NCBI GenBank assembly: GCA_965263345.1
Contig: CBDHHC010000006.1
Coordinates: forward strand, 186,001-250,000
Length of the DNA stretch: 64,000 bases
Reading direction: 5' to 3'
Source of the DNA: CBDHHC01 sp965263345
GTDB lineage: Bacteria; Pseudomonadota; Alphaproteobacteria; Rhizobiales; CBDHHC01
Part shown: in pieces, positions 24,271 through 33,076 of the stretch
Layout: the number at the start of each line of letters is the position of its first letter
Position numbering within the stretch: the stretch's first letter is position 1
Translations under genes and position numbers: made by a program
Notes under the pieces: generated by a model
What the model saw: the letters and a program-made list of their open reading frames with translations, nothing else
Told to the model about the DNA's origin: nothing
Database searches by the model: none

Positions 24271-24909
24271 ATGGTTTCACGTTTAGCCCAACGAAAATTT
24301 ACAGTTTCAGAAGCACAGGTGATTACTGGTCTTAGTAAGCGACAGATTAATAATCTTGTCGACGATCTATCGGAAGCTGGTCTTGGTGTTGTGCAGGCCG
24401 GTAGTCGAATGCGTACGATTGCTTATGCTGGTTTGTTTGCCTTGCCTTTATGTCAGGAGTTGGCTGAGATGAATATAGGGCCTGATGTGCGCGAAGCGTT
24501 GATTAAAAGCGCTTTAGAGCATCCTAGGAAAGTTTCTGTCCAGGTGCCGAACAGTAATTTATTTTATTCCGTTAAACCAATACGAGATAGAATAAAGGAA
24601 GGGCTGCATACACTTTGCGAGGCCGAGGAGTATATTGTTCGCGACTCTGATATTCTTCAAGGCGAGCCTTGTTTGAAGGGGACGCGGATACCTGCATATA
24701 TGGTTGCAGCTTTGGCTAAAGAGCAATCTGTGAAGAATATTCAAAAAGCTTATCCAAGTCTTACCCTAGAGCAGATCGAGGCTGCCCGTATTTATGCGAC
24801 TGCGCATCCACGTCAGGGGCGACCAAAACAAGTTCAAATTCCAACGAAGAGCAAAAAAACAATAAAACTAAAAAAAGCTCAAACCCGTGACAAAAAACAA
24901 AAATCATAA
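24271..24909 (+). CDS. DUF433 antitoxin with N-terminal DNA-binding region (VapB45-like)
   Basis: A protein of 212 residues. Its start has a helix-turn-helix look ('KFTVSEAQVITGLSKRQINNLVDDLSEAG'). The DUF433 domain occupies about residues 120-182: 'IVRDSDILQGEPCLKGTRIPAYMVAALAKEQSVKNIQKAYPSLTLEQIEAARIYATAHP'. The tail is Lys-rich. DUF433 proteins pair with DUF5615 PIN-like toxins, as in mycobacterial VapBC45. GTG at 24259 is an alternative start. The gene overlaps its partner by 23 nt. Confidence 0.85.
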   Translation: MVSRLAQRKFTVSEAQVITGLSKRQINNLVDDLSEAGLGVVQAGSRMRTIAYAGLFALPLCQELAEMNIGPDVREALIKSALEHPRKVSVQVPNSNLFYSVKPIRDRIKEGLHTLCEAEEYIVRDSDILQGEPCLKGTRIPAYMVAALAKEQSVKNIQKAYPSLTLEQIEAARIYATAHPRQGRPKQVQIPTKSKKTIKLKKAQTRDKKQKS

Positions 24910-25306
24910 TTTCCGCTTTCTGATTGATGAATGTCTCTCTCCTGCCCTTGTTAAGGTAGCAAAAGAGCGTGGATATTTATCTTCACATGTCAGCCGTCTT
25001 GCAAAGTTAAAAGGCAAATCTGATGAAACCGTTTCTCATTATGCTTTACAGCAAGGTATGGTAGTGGTGACGAATAATATGGTTGATTTTGATCGTATTT
25101 ATCAGAAGCAATCCAAGCATCCCGGGCTTATTTTTCTTGCTGCAGCTGATGGATTGATGAATCGAGATTCCCAGATTTTGATGTTTGAGTGTGCTTTAGA
25201 TGAATATGCGGAAGAGATACTTAACAATGAAGCCCTTTATGTTCAGCTCAAATATTCTGAAAAGCCGAATTGGGAATTGATAATTGAGCGTTATGAGTTG
25301 CCTTGA
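24887..25306 (+). CDS. DUF5615 / Mut7-C-like PIN toxin (VapC45-like)
   Basis: A 139-residue protein with the DUF5615 start 'FRFLIDECLSPALVKVAKERGY' (acidic Asp14/Glu15) and the later 'VVVTNNMVDFDRIY'. In most relatives the second motif reads T-N-D-x-D-F; here the first Asp is Asn, which may reduce activity. The family is a PIN-fold RNase toxin partnered with DUF433. Start GTG lies inside the antitoxin gene. Confidence 0.82.
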   Translation: MTKNKNHNFRFLIDECLSPALVKVAKERGYLSSHVSRLAKLKGKSDETVSHYALQQGMVVVTNNMVDFDRIYQKQSKHPGLIFLAAADGLMNRDSQILMFECALDEYAEEILNNEALYVQLKYSEKPNWELIIERYELP

Positions 25307-25367
25307 TTGTTTATTAAACGTTCATTTCATATGTCAATAAATTATATTTTTATATAAGAGCTTAGAT

Positions 25368-26366
25368 ATGCGTTATATTCTTACTGATAGTTTCAGTGCT
25401 GCTGGTAATATTAAAGCTGCTGGAATTTCTAATCATAATTACATCATGCCGATTGAACATGAGTTTGTTGATGGTCCTGTTTTTCAAGCTACTGATTTAT
25501 ATTCGTTATTTAAGAAGAGACACACTGTTTTTACAAAGATGAATAAAACATTTTTGGAAAATTTAGCAGATATCAAAAAGCGAGTTACTCAGTTAGAAGA
25601 ATTTGTTGAAGACGCAATAGCGCATGGAGAACTTGAACTCTGGTTTTCAGAAAAAGCTAATGCACAACTGAGTCTCATCCATCTTATAAATTGGCTTAGA
25701 ACTATACCTAATGCTCTTGAGCGAACAGTTGTTCTAGACCTTCATGAAGATCTTGGTGAGATGCACCCGACCTTTACGGCTGAAATGAAAGTTATTCCTA
25801 AACCTATTGATGAGAATGCTATCAGGACAGCTTCTGAATGCTGGTTAGCTTATTGTTCTGATACACCAGAAGCATGTTATGATTTGCTTAAAAGTGATCT
25901 AACCTCATTTCCGTATTTAAGAGGAGTAATCTTAAAGCTTCTTGGTGAACTGCCAAATTCTAAAACAGGTCTTACAAATACTCAAACTCAAATTATCGAA
26001 TTCATTGATCTTGGCGTGTGTCGTGTAGGAAACCTTATTAGAGCTTTAGTTATGAATAAAAAAAATATGATATATGATTATTGGAGACACGGAGAAATTC
26101 TTATTGAGCTTTGTCATTGCAAGGAGCCGCTTCTAATTGGCATTGAAGAGAAAGAATTTTCTTTGGATCTTCATGATGATATAAAAAGGTATAAAAAGTT
26201 CAATAATGCTTATTTAGAGTTGACCCCATTTGCAAGATCAATTCTTGCTCAAAAAGAAAACTTCCTTTCAAAGAATTTGATAAATAGATGGTGGGGAGGA
26301 ACTAAACTTGAAAATAATCAATTATGGCGTTGGGATGTGGAAAATTTTAAACTGATAGAAGGCTGA
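25368..26366 (+). CDS. DUF1835-like protein
   Basis: A 332-residue cytoplasmic protein. The opening 'YILTDSFSAAGNIKAAGISNHNYIMPIEHEFVDGPV' and the following 'LELWFSEKANAQLSLIHLINWL' resemble DUF1835 proteins ('LHIVxGDSxAGxL...GPL', 'VVLWFGxxxxDQLxLLxLL'). The C-terminal third would correspond to DUF3658-type sequence and ends in aromatic residues ('NRWWGGTKLENNQLWRWD'). Function is unknown. It follows the toxin gene by 61 nt and is convergent with psiE. Confidence 0.65.
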   Translation: MRYILTDSFSAAGNIKAAGISNHNYIMPIEHEFVDGPVFQATDLYSLFKKRHTVFTKMNKTFLENLADIKKRVTQLEEFVEDAIAHGELELWFSEKANAQLSLIHLINWLRTIPNALERTVVLDLHEDLGEMHPTFTAEMKVIPKPIDENAIRTASECWLAYCSDTPEACYDLLKSDLTSFPYLRGVILKLLGELPNSKTGLTNTQTQIIEFIDLGVCRVGNLIRALVMNKKNMIYDYWRHGEILIELCHCKEPLLIGIEEKEFSLDLHDDIKRYKKFNNAYLELTPFARSILAQKENFLSKNLINRWWGGTKLENNQLWRWDVENFKLIEG

Positions 26367-26376
26367 GTTTTTACTA

Positions 26377-26829
26377 TTATTCGGTTTTCTTATCATTATT
26401 TATGTTCATTAAAGGTTTGTCACTTGGAAATGTAAAGGACCCATACCGCAAAACAAGAACAGAAATTGAGAGTATGAATATTGCTCCGGCCATGATGAGC
26501 AAATCATATTGGGGTTGATGATTTGATTCAACGAAACCTACGAGATGGCGTGTCATGGCGGTGATTGCGATATATATAATAAATCTTACAGGCATGTGGT
26601 TGGTCTGAAAGTATATGCCGACCATTGCTCCAATTTCCAAGTAGATGAATAATAAGAGTAAGTCTTCTACTGTGGCGCCTCCCTTTTGTACCATTCCAAT
26701 GAATGCCAGAGAAGCCGCCCATACAGTTGCTCCGCCAATAACAAACAAACCTAAAATATGAAAAGATTTGACAAGAAAGTTTCCTGCAGTGTTCACGAAT
26801 TTATGAAATTTTCCCAGTTTCTTTTCCAT
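26377..26829 (-). CDS. PsiE-family membrane protein
   Basis: A 150-residue protein with four transmembrane helices and the PsiE signature: 'DLLLLFIYLEIGAMVGIYFQTNHMPVRFIIYIAITAMTRHLVG'. In E. coli psiE is induced by phosphate starvation; its biochemical role is not known. Confidence 0.88.
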   Translation of the reverse strand: MEKKLGKFHKFVNTAGNFLVKSFHILGLFVIGGATVWAASLAFIGMVQKGGATVEDLLLLFIYLEIGAMVGIYFQTNHMPVRFIIYIAITAMTRHLVGFVESNHQPQYDLLIMAGAIFILSISVLVLRYGSFTFPSDKPLMNINNDKKTE

Positions 26830-26940
26830 ACTTTCACATCAATTGGTTTATAAAGATCTTGAAGTATAGGAATTTATTGTTTGCATGGAAAGTTGGTCAT
26901 AAGTTGAGTGAGACAAAGTGATACTGATCTAAGTCTTCAT

Positions 26941-27288
26941 TCAAGTATCATGTTCTATCTTGCTATCATCGGGAACTTGTTCGCGTTCCAACATTCCATA
27001 ATCGCGCATCACGTGGGCGACTCTAATTCGATAGTCTTTAAAAATCTCAGCTCTTCCATATCTTTGAGCTTTGCGGTGTTCAGAGAGTTGCCTCCATTGT
27101 TGGACGGCCTCTTCATTTTCGAAAAATGAAATAGAAAGCAGTTTTGATGGGTCGTTTAAGCTTTGAAATCTTTCAACTGATATAAAGCCATCAACTTCTT
27201 CAAGCATGGGGCGTATATCAGCAGCGATGTCAAGATATTGGTCTTTATGATCTTCTTTCGGGTATACTTCAAAAATTACTACGATCAT
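26941..27288 (-). CDS. Antibiotic biosynthesis monooxygenase (ABM) family protein
   Basis: A 115-residue ferredoxin-like ABM-domain protein: 'MIVVIFEVYPKEDHKDQYLDIAADIRPMLEEVDGFISVERFQSL' then 'LLSISFFENEEAVQQWRQLSEHRKAQRYGRAEIFKDYRIRVA'. The frame is open to 27333, but the ATG at 27288 has GGAG 7 nt upstream and begins the domain exactly. Such proteins are often small oxygenases or stress proteins; the substrate is unknown. Confidence 0.88.
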   Translation of the reverse strand: MIVVIFEVYPKEDHKDQYLDIAADIRPMLEEVDGFISVERFQSLNDPSKLLSISFFENEEAVQQWRQLSEHRKAQRYGRAEIFKDYRIRVAHVMRDYGMLEREQVPDDSKIEHDT

Positions 27289-27413
27289 GGTTTCTCCGAT
27301 CTCTGAGTGAGGCTCAAATATTATCTCGGTCATATTCTCATTATAACCTATACCTTATGATCACTCGGCAGGGGCTTTTATAAAGCTTTTGCATGGTCAT
27401 TAATTCATATATT

Positions 27414-28379
27414 TTATTCCTTAAAAGCAGCTATTTGTGTTTGCTCTAAGAACTCCATGATGTGTGTCTGTGTTTTTTCAGGCGCTTGTTCTGTCGGAAC
27501 ATGACGGCAATTATCGATGATTTTTAGTTTTGCATCCGGTAAAGTTTTCTTGAGACGTTTTCCAATACTTACTGGAACAACTGGGTCATGGCGACACCAA
27601 ACCAGGAGAGTGGGTATATCCATCCGCTTATAAGCTTTGATCATTCGTTTGAAGTTTTGAGGTTCGATATTGCGAGCTGTTTGTACCAATGCATGACGTG
27701 CTCCGCGGAATTTAAAAGGAGCCGCATAGGCTTTGATATCCTGTTCACTCAAAAAATCAGTTTTTCCATCAAGGCCCCTTAGAGTCATTTTTACAATTCT
27801 TTGTGGATTGATTACATTTAAACCAAGGTAGCTGAATAAAGGGGTTTGTAAAAATTTAACGCCTGGTGACAGTGTTTGTGGGAAAGCTGGGCTATCCATT
27901 AACACAAGCCGATTGATATAGGGTTGTTTTTGGTATTCAGAATCAAGTGCTAAAAGCAATGCGACAGCACCTCCAAAAGAATGGCCTATTACAGTGATGT
28001 TTTTAAGTTTAAGTTTTTTTATAAGGGCTTTAACAATTTCAGCATGGTCTTCAATTTTATAATCCCAGTCGATTGGTTTTTCTGAAAGCCCGAAGCCTTT
28101 CATATCGACAGCAATCATTCGATATTTTTTTGAGAAGTCAGATTGAATATATCGCCACATATAATGCGATGCCCCAAGACCATGTAGTAATACTATTGGC
28201 TCTCCTTCTCCCTGTTCTTTTATAAATAAGTTGATTGGTTGTTGCTTTGCTGTTTCGACAGTGATGTTATATGCCTTGATTTTGGCTTGAGGGAATGTTG
28301 ATGCTAATACAATTGTGTTCAATGAAAGGGCAAATGCTAAAGCTAAGCAAATCATAATTGCTAATGATAATTTTTGCAT
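27414..28379 (-). CDS. Exported alpha/beta hydrolase
   Basis: A 321-residue hydrolase with an N-terminal signal sequence (1-25). Motifs: HGLGAS oxyanion loop, GHSFGG nucleophile elbow, 'LLVWCRHDPVVPV' for the acid and a late 'NCRHVPTEQAPE' for the His. It belongs to the lipase/epoxide hydrolase-like group. The ATG at 28379 has GGAG upstream and directly begins the signal; the open frame extends 8 codons further. Confidence 0.87.
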   Translation of the reverse strand: MQKLSLAIMICLALAFALSLNTIVLASTFPQAKIKAYNITVETAKQQPINLFIKEQGEGEPIVLLHGLGASHYMWRYIQSDFSKKYRMIAVDMKGFGLSEKPIDWDYKIEDHAEIVKALIKKLKLKNITVIGHSFGGAVALLLALDSEYQKQPYINRLVLMDSPAFPQTLSPGVKFLQTPLFSYLGLNVINPQRIVKMTLRGLDGKTDFLSEQDIKAYAAPFKFRGARHALVQTARNIEPQNFKRMIKAYKRMDIPTLLVWCRHDPVVPVSIGKRLKKTLPDAKLKIIDNCRHVPTEQAPEKTQTHIMEFLEQTQIAAFKE

Positions 28380-28546
28380 ATTAATACTCCAATAGTGACC
28401 CACGCAGGCTTCCTATAGTTGTTTGTAATGTACACGATTTTCTGGTTTTAGCACTTGCATACAGCGCCAAATTTCTTGCAAAAAGTGACAAAAAAATCAG
28501 TCAATTGTGCTTTGTAAAAACGGTGGGGTGGGGTGAGATTGGAGAG

Positions 28547-28573
28547 TACGGGCTGGCATATGCACAGCCCGTA
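28547..28573 (-). terminator. Stem-loop downstream of the small lipoprotein gene
   Basis: Perfect 9-bp stem TACGGGCTG/CAGCCCGTA, loop 9 nt, beginning 9 nt after the lipoprotein stop. No T tract follows, so it may protect the mRNA end rather than act as an intrinsic terminator. Confidence 0.5.
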
Positions 28574-28582
28574 GAAGTGTTC

Positions 28583-28768
28583 TTAATAACTTCCACGTTT
28601 TTCTTGTGGAGGCTGAGATGTTTTTTGAGGTGCAGGGTTCGAGTTTGTGTTTTTGTTTGCATTGTTGCCAGAATTTTTGGCACCAGACTCATAACATCCT
28701 GCAAGAAACAGAGTTGCAAGAGCGATTATTACCAAATTTTTTGAACTCTTTAAAAAATGCTTTTCCAT
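28583..28768 (-). CDS. Small lipoprotein
   Basis: A 61-residue product with a lysine-rich start, a hydrophobic core and the lipobox LAGC (Cys25). The mature part is Asn/Pro/Gln-rich and probably disordered. Small lipoproteins of this shape are frequent in proteobacteria; function is unknown. Confidence 0.7.
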   Translation of the reverse strand: MEKHFLKSSKNLVIIALATLFLAGCYESGAKNSGNNANKNTNSNPAPQKTSQPPQEKRGSY

Positions 28769-29133
28769 GCTTTTTGTCCTTTTCTTTAAAATGGACCAAT
28801 TTGACAGGTAAAAAACAAAAAATAGTTGAATTCTATGTCACCCACCATAGCCCAATGCTAAGTACGTCGCTGCAGTTAACAAAGAAAATTGTCAATAGTG
28901 TGAGGTTTCAGAGGCTTAAACTGATTTAACTAAACTTATCTGGCATAAAAAATTCATCTATTTTTTTCAAAAATCAATAATATCAAAAGAGTGACACTGC
29001 TTCTCTGCTTTTTCTAAATATTTGCATACTTACAGTTTTACATTTTTAATTAAACAAATTTTTAAAATATTTTACTATATTGGTGGTCAGCCCGGGTAAA
29101 TCTAAAAAAACGTAGATAGTGAGGAGTATTGAG
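28769..29133. other. AT-rich divergent intergenic region
   Basis: About 365 nt between the small lipoprotein gene and the rhodanese gene. It must hold both promoters, but I see no clear consensus pair, no RNA gene and no credible frame. Confidence 0.45.
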
Positions 29134-29544
29134 GTGTTTAAACGTTTATTAACATCAGTGTTTGTGATGTTCTTTATGGCTTTTACTGCGGTTGCAGAAG
29201 AAGCTCCATTGACAGTAGAAGGTGCAAAAACAATTGATATTGCTGAGGCGAAAAAACTTTTTGATAATGAAGTTTTATTTGTTGATGTGCGTGAAGATGC
29301 TGCGTGGAACTTAGGACGAGTCCCAGGAGCTCTACATTTAGATGTGAAGACAGGAAAGTTCTCAAAAGAAGCTTTATTAGAAGAGGCTAAGTTTGACGAG
29401 CCAGTGGTTTTTTACTGTAATGGTATCAAATGTGGTCGTTCCGCGGAAGCTTGTAAGAAGGCGATTTCTTTTGGGTATAAGCAGGTCTACTATTACCGAG
29501 AGGGATTTCCTGGCTGGAAAAGTAGCGGTTATCCTGTAGAATAA
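29134..29544 (+). CDS. Periplasmic rhodanese-domain protein
   Basis: A 136-residue exported protein: signal peptide 1-21 (cleavage after AVA), then one rhodanese domain with 'VDVREDAAWNLGRVPGALHLD' and the active-site region 'FYCNGIKCGRS' (Cys95, Cys100, Arg102). The loop with two Cys spaced by four residues is seen in exported sulfurtransferase-like proteins. GTG 29134 is preferred to GTG 29119 because AGGAG lies 8-9 nt upstream of it. It is 20 nt upstream of a chemoreceptor gene, so the two are probably one operon. Confidence 0.88.
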   Translation: MFKRLLTSVFVMFFMAFTAVAEEAPLTVEGAKTIDIAEAKKLFDNEVLFVDVREDAAWNLGRVPGALHLDVKTGKFSKEALLEEAKFDEPVVFYCNGIKCGRSAEACKKAISFGYKQVYYYREGFPGWKSSGYPVE

Positions 29545-29564
29545 TATTTATTATATGAAAAAAA

Positions 29565-31748
29565 ATGACGCTAAAACGAAAAATATCAATATTCAGTATC
29601 GTTTCAATTCTTGTCCTAAGCACTATATTGCTTGGGGCAAGTGTTATGATCATTAATTTGATAGAATCTCGGTACAATTTTAGTACCTTCAGTAGGGATA
29701 AAGTCGTTTGGCGTCAAGTTATCGACAGTGATGTCAGTAAACTCTCGTTAACTGTTCAAAATTTCACTCGTAACAGAGACTTTTTAAAAAGTATTAAGAA
29801 AAAAAACTATGGGAAATCATCTGAACTTTTAGGTTACGTTTATAATAGACTTTTTGCAGAGGGAGTTTTGAAGCAAGTTGCTGTTTTTGATAAGAACGGG
29901 ACTATGGTGACAGCGGCGCCTGACAACTTCGTTTTTAAAGCTACCTCAGTGCTGAATGATGTGATTAAAAATCAAAAACCAACATATAGTGTGGCTGCAA
30001 CGAGTGATAATACACTTAAATTATTATATGTCTTTCCTATTTTTTATAGAGGGAAAGTTCTTGGTTATGTCGCTTTGTTACAAGATTTGAACAATGCGGT
30101 AAATGCAATCAAAACATACTTAGATGCAGATGTTTTCATTTTTCCAAACAATTCAAAAAATATACTTTATAAAACGTCAGATTTTAAATGGTCTAAATCA
30201 AATTTTATAAATGACCAATCTAAATTAGAAGCTTTAAGCCGTTTGACTCAAGATGATAAAATATTTGAAGCGGTATCGACACCAATTCTGGGTTTTAATA
30301 AAAAGCCTATTGGACGTTTTGTTACTCTTAAAGATTATACTGCTGTTTTCAATCAAGAAACTTTCTATACAACATTTTCCATAGTCTCGATTATATTTGG
30401 AGTTGTTTTGTTTATTATTTTAATAACCTTATTTGTTGGGCGCGCTTTTCGCCCCCTCTATAAAATGTCTGATGATATGTTGCAATTAACCAAAGGGAAC
30501 CTTGATATTGCAATTGATACCTCTCGAAAAGATGAAACAAAAGCTATGGCAACAGCTATGGAGTTTTTTCTTGAGACTGCGAGATCCAGAAAAGAACTAG
30601 AAATTAAAGCAATTTCTGAGAGAAACAAAGAGGTTGATCGGCAACAAAAAATACAAACTTTAATAAAAGAGTTCCGCGAAACAATCTCAGAAGTTTTGTC
30701 AGTACTAGCACGTGATACTGATTTTATGAATAAAACAACAACTCAACTTAATGAAATTACAGAAGAAGCAGATAAGAAAGCAAGGGAAGCTAGTAGTGCA
30801 GCTACCGAAGCCTCCAGTAATGTTGAGGCCGTAACTGTAGCTGCAGAAGAGCTCTCAGCATCTATTAAAGAAATTTCAGTCCAGACTGACAAGACGAATG
30901 ATTTGACCACCGGTGCTTCTGAGTCAATGATCTCTACAAGGAAAGATGTTGAGCAATTGATTGAAACCACCAAAAAGGTTGAAGATGTCGTCAGTATGAT
31001 CAAGGATATTGCTGAGCAAACTAATTTACTTGCGCTTAATGCCACTATTGAGGCTGCTCGGGCTGGTGATGCTGGCAAAGGTTTTGCTGTTGTTGCAAAT
31101 GAAGTTAAGCAATTATCATCTCAAACTGCACGAGCAACAGGTGAGATCGAAAATCAGGTTCAAGAAATACAATCATCAACTAGGCATACCGCGAGTTCTG
31201 TTGGGACATTTTCAGAGTCTATCACTGAGGTTACGGAGATTTCGGGTGCTGTGAACATATCAATAACTCAACAGAGAGATGTTACACAAGAAATCAATAG
31301 AAATCTAAATCTTGCTTCAGATTGCAGTAAAAGTTCATCAGGAAATATTGACGAAGTTTCAGAAGCTCTTAAACAGACAAATCAAGGTGTGTTAGAGATT
31401 AAAGGTTTATCTAATAGTTTAAAAGAGATTTCAGATAAGCTGTCAAATTCTGTAGAGAGCTTTATGGATTCATTGGATGAAGATGTTGATAATCGTAGAC
31501 GAGCTATTCGTATGTATAAGGATGAAGAAATTCAAGTGACGATAAATGGTAATGTGCTTTCAAGCCGTTTGTTAGACATAAGTGATAGCGGTGCTCGAAT
31601 TTTGTGTGTGGGAGGACTTAAGAAAGGTATGTCAGTTCATCTTCAGCTTGCAAATAATGATGTGAAACTTGCCAAATGCGTTTGGCAATCAGATGAAGCT
31701 GCTGGCTTTATGTTTGTTGATGAAGCAACACAACGCACAGCTGCTTAA
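29565..31748 (+). CDS. Chemoreceptor with periplasmic Cache-like sensor and C-terminal PilZ domain
   Basis: A 727-residue protein: TM1 about 9-32, a large periplasmic region 35-265 of double-Cache type, TM2 about 268-295, HAMP, the methyl-accepting signalling domain with 'IAEQTNLLALNATIEAARAGDAGKGFAVVA', then PilZ at about 643-722 (RRRAIR and DISDSGARI, the c-di-GMP-binding RxxxR and [DN]xSxxG motifs). The PilZ fusion suggests that c-di-GMP tunes chemotactic signalling. It has no clear Shine-Dalgarno and probably relies on the rhodanese gene just upstream. Confidence 0.9.
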   Translation: MTLKRKISIFSIVSILVLSTILLGASVMIINLIESRYNFSTFSRDKVVWRQVIDSDVSKLSLTVQNFTRNRDFLKSIKKKNYGKSSELLGYVYNRLFAEGVLKQVAVFDKNGTMVTAAPDNFVFKATSVLNDVIKNQKPTYSVAATSDNTLKLLYVFPIFYRGKVLGYVALLQDLNNAVNAIKTYLDADVFIFPNNSKNILYKTSDFKWSKSNFINDQSKLEALSRLTQDDKIFEAVSTPILGFNKKPIGRFVTLKDYTAVFNQETFYTTFSIVSIIFGVVLFIILITLFVGRAFRPLYKMSDDMLQLTKGNLDIAIDTSRKDETKAMATAMEFFLETARSRKELEIKAISERNKEVDRQQKIQTLIKEFRETISEVLSVLARDTDFMNKTTTQLNEITEEADKKAREASSAATEASSNVEAVTVAAEELSASIKEISVQTDKTNDLTTGASESMISTRKDVEQLIETTKKVEDVVSMIKDIAEQTNLLALNATIEAARAGDAGKGFAVVANEVKQLSSQTARATGEIENQVQEIQSSTRHTASSVGTFSESITEVTEISGAVNISITQQRDVTQEINRNLNLASDCSKSSSGNIDEVSEALKQTNQGVLEIKGLSNSLKEISDKLSNSVESFMDSLDEDVDNRRRAIRMYKDEEIQVTINGNVLSSRLLDISDSGARILCVGGLKKGMSVHLQLANNDVKLAKCVWQSDEAAGFMFVDEATQRTAA

Positions 31749-31749
31749 T

Positions 31750-32967
31750 TTAGACTTTTAAAGGCAAAGATATTAAAGCCCTTAATCCAATACGTTTTGT
31801 CCAGCGCAAGTTTTCTTCTGGCACGGCTAGTTGTAAATTTGGATAGCGTGTAAACAGGCGTTCAAAGGCGATTTCTGCTTCTAATTTGGCAAGGAGAAAG
31901 CCTAAACAAAAATGTGGGCCATCTCCAAAGGCCAAGTGGCGTTTACGGTCAAGAGTGATATTTAATTGCTCTGGACGTTCAAAAGTGGAGGGGTCTGCAT
32001 TTGCTGATGCTAGCATTGCCATCAAGGGTTGTCCTCGTTTGATTTTTTTCCCGCAAAAATCTATATCATTTAAGGCAAAGCGTGGTTTTGTGATTTGTAC
32101 CGGGCATACAAAGCGTAAGAGTTCATCAACGGCTTTTGGCGCTAAGGACCAATCAGATTTTAAAGTATCGAGCTGTTCCTCGTTTTGTAAAAGGGCTAAA
32201 GTGCCTCCACTAATTAGGTGAGTTGTGGTTTCATGACCTGCTACAAATAGTAGGAAACACATGGCAAGGAGTTCATCTTCTGAGAGTTTGTCCCCCTGTT
32301 CTTCTGCCAATACAAGGGTTGATATCATATCATCTTTAGGGTCTTTTCTTCTTAATTCGAAATGGTTTCGAAGATATTTGATCATTTTCTTTACTGAAGG
32401 AAGCAGAGTAAATATTCCAAAAACTGATGTTATCGTTGTGAGAGATGACATCCATTTGGTGAATTGGGGGCGATCTTGTTGGGGAAGCCCCAGCAGATCG
32501 CAGATCACAGCAAGGGGGAGTTCTCTTGCAAAGTTTTTCACGAGGTCTTTATCGGATGAGTGTTCGAGCTGGTCTAGAAGGTTCTCAGTAATTTTTTCTA
32601 TATTTTCTCGATAACTTTCAACAGTTTTTCTATGAAACGCTTTGTCAACGAGCTGGCGTAGGCGTCTGTGGTCTGGGTCGTCTTTGGTCAGCATGTTTTG
32701 GGCTAACAGGTTGAAGGTTTTGGGGAGCCACCATTGCAAGCCCATAACACCTTTTTTACCTGCTCTTGTGGCATCTAAGCCGAAATTTTCCGTATCTTTA
32801 AGAAGTTTTGTTGAAGCTTCATAGGTTGTTGCGAAAGACATAGGACCCAAAAGCGGGATTCTGGTTTTCACGATAGGGCCGATCCGTCTCATGTCAGCCA
32901 ATGTTGGGAAAGGATTTCGTTTGAAGTCCTGGCCTGTTAAGTCAAACCGGTATGTCTTGTTCGCCAT
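31750..32967 (-). CDS. Cytochrome P450
   Basis: A 405-residue soluble bacterial P450. The I-helix has AGHETT, the K-helix ExxR is present ('DELLRF' region) and the heme loop is FGDGPHFCLG with Cys354 as thiolate ligand. No ferredoxin or reductase gene is adjacent, so electron donors must come from elsewhere. The substrate is unknown. It is convergent with the chemoreceptor gene, with stops almost touching. Confidence 0.95.
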   Translation of the reverse strand: MANKTYRFDLTGQDFKRNPFPTLADMRRIGPIVKTRIPLLGPMSFATTYEASTKLLKDTENFGLDATRAGKKGVMGLQWWLPKTFNLLAQNMLTKDDPDHRRLRQLVDKAFHRKTVESYRENIEKITENLLDQLEHSSDKDLVKNFARELPLAVICDLLGLPQQDRPQFTKWMSSLTTITSVFGIFTLLPSVKKMIKYLRNHFELRRKDPKDDMISTLVLAEEQGDKLSEDELLAMCFLLFVAGHETTTHLISGGTLALLQNEEQLDTLKSDWSLAPKAVDELLRFVCPVQITKPRFALNDIDFCGKKIKRGQPLMAMLASANADPSTFERPEQLNITLDRKRHLAFGDGPHFCLGFLLAKLEAEIAFERLFTRYPNLQLAVPEENLRWTKRIGLRALISLPLKV

Positions 32968-33036
32968 TTTCTGATCCCAAATTCGTATCCTTAATTTCTG
33001 TATATAAGATGCAAAATGGGCATTAATAGATCAAAT

Positions 33037-33067
33037 AAAAAAAATGGGGACATCATAGATGTCCCCA
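33037..33067 (-). terminator. Strong intrinsic terminator
   Basis: Perfect 10-bp stem TGGGGACATC/GATGTCCCCA with a 3-nt loop, followed on the minus strand by eight T. It starts 9 nt after the stop of the 586-residue membrane protein gene. Confidence 0.92.
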
Positions 33068-33076
33068 ATTAGAAAA

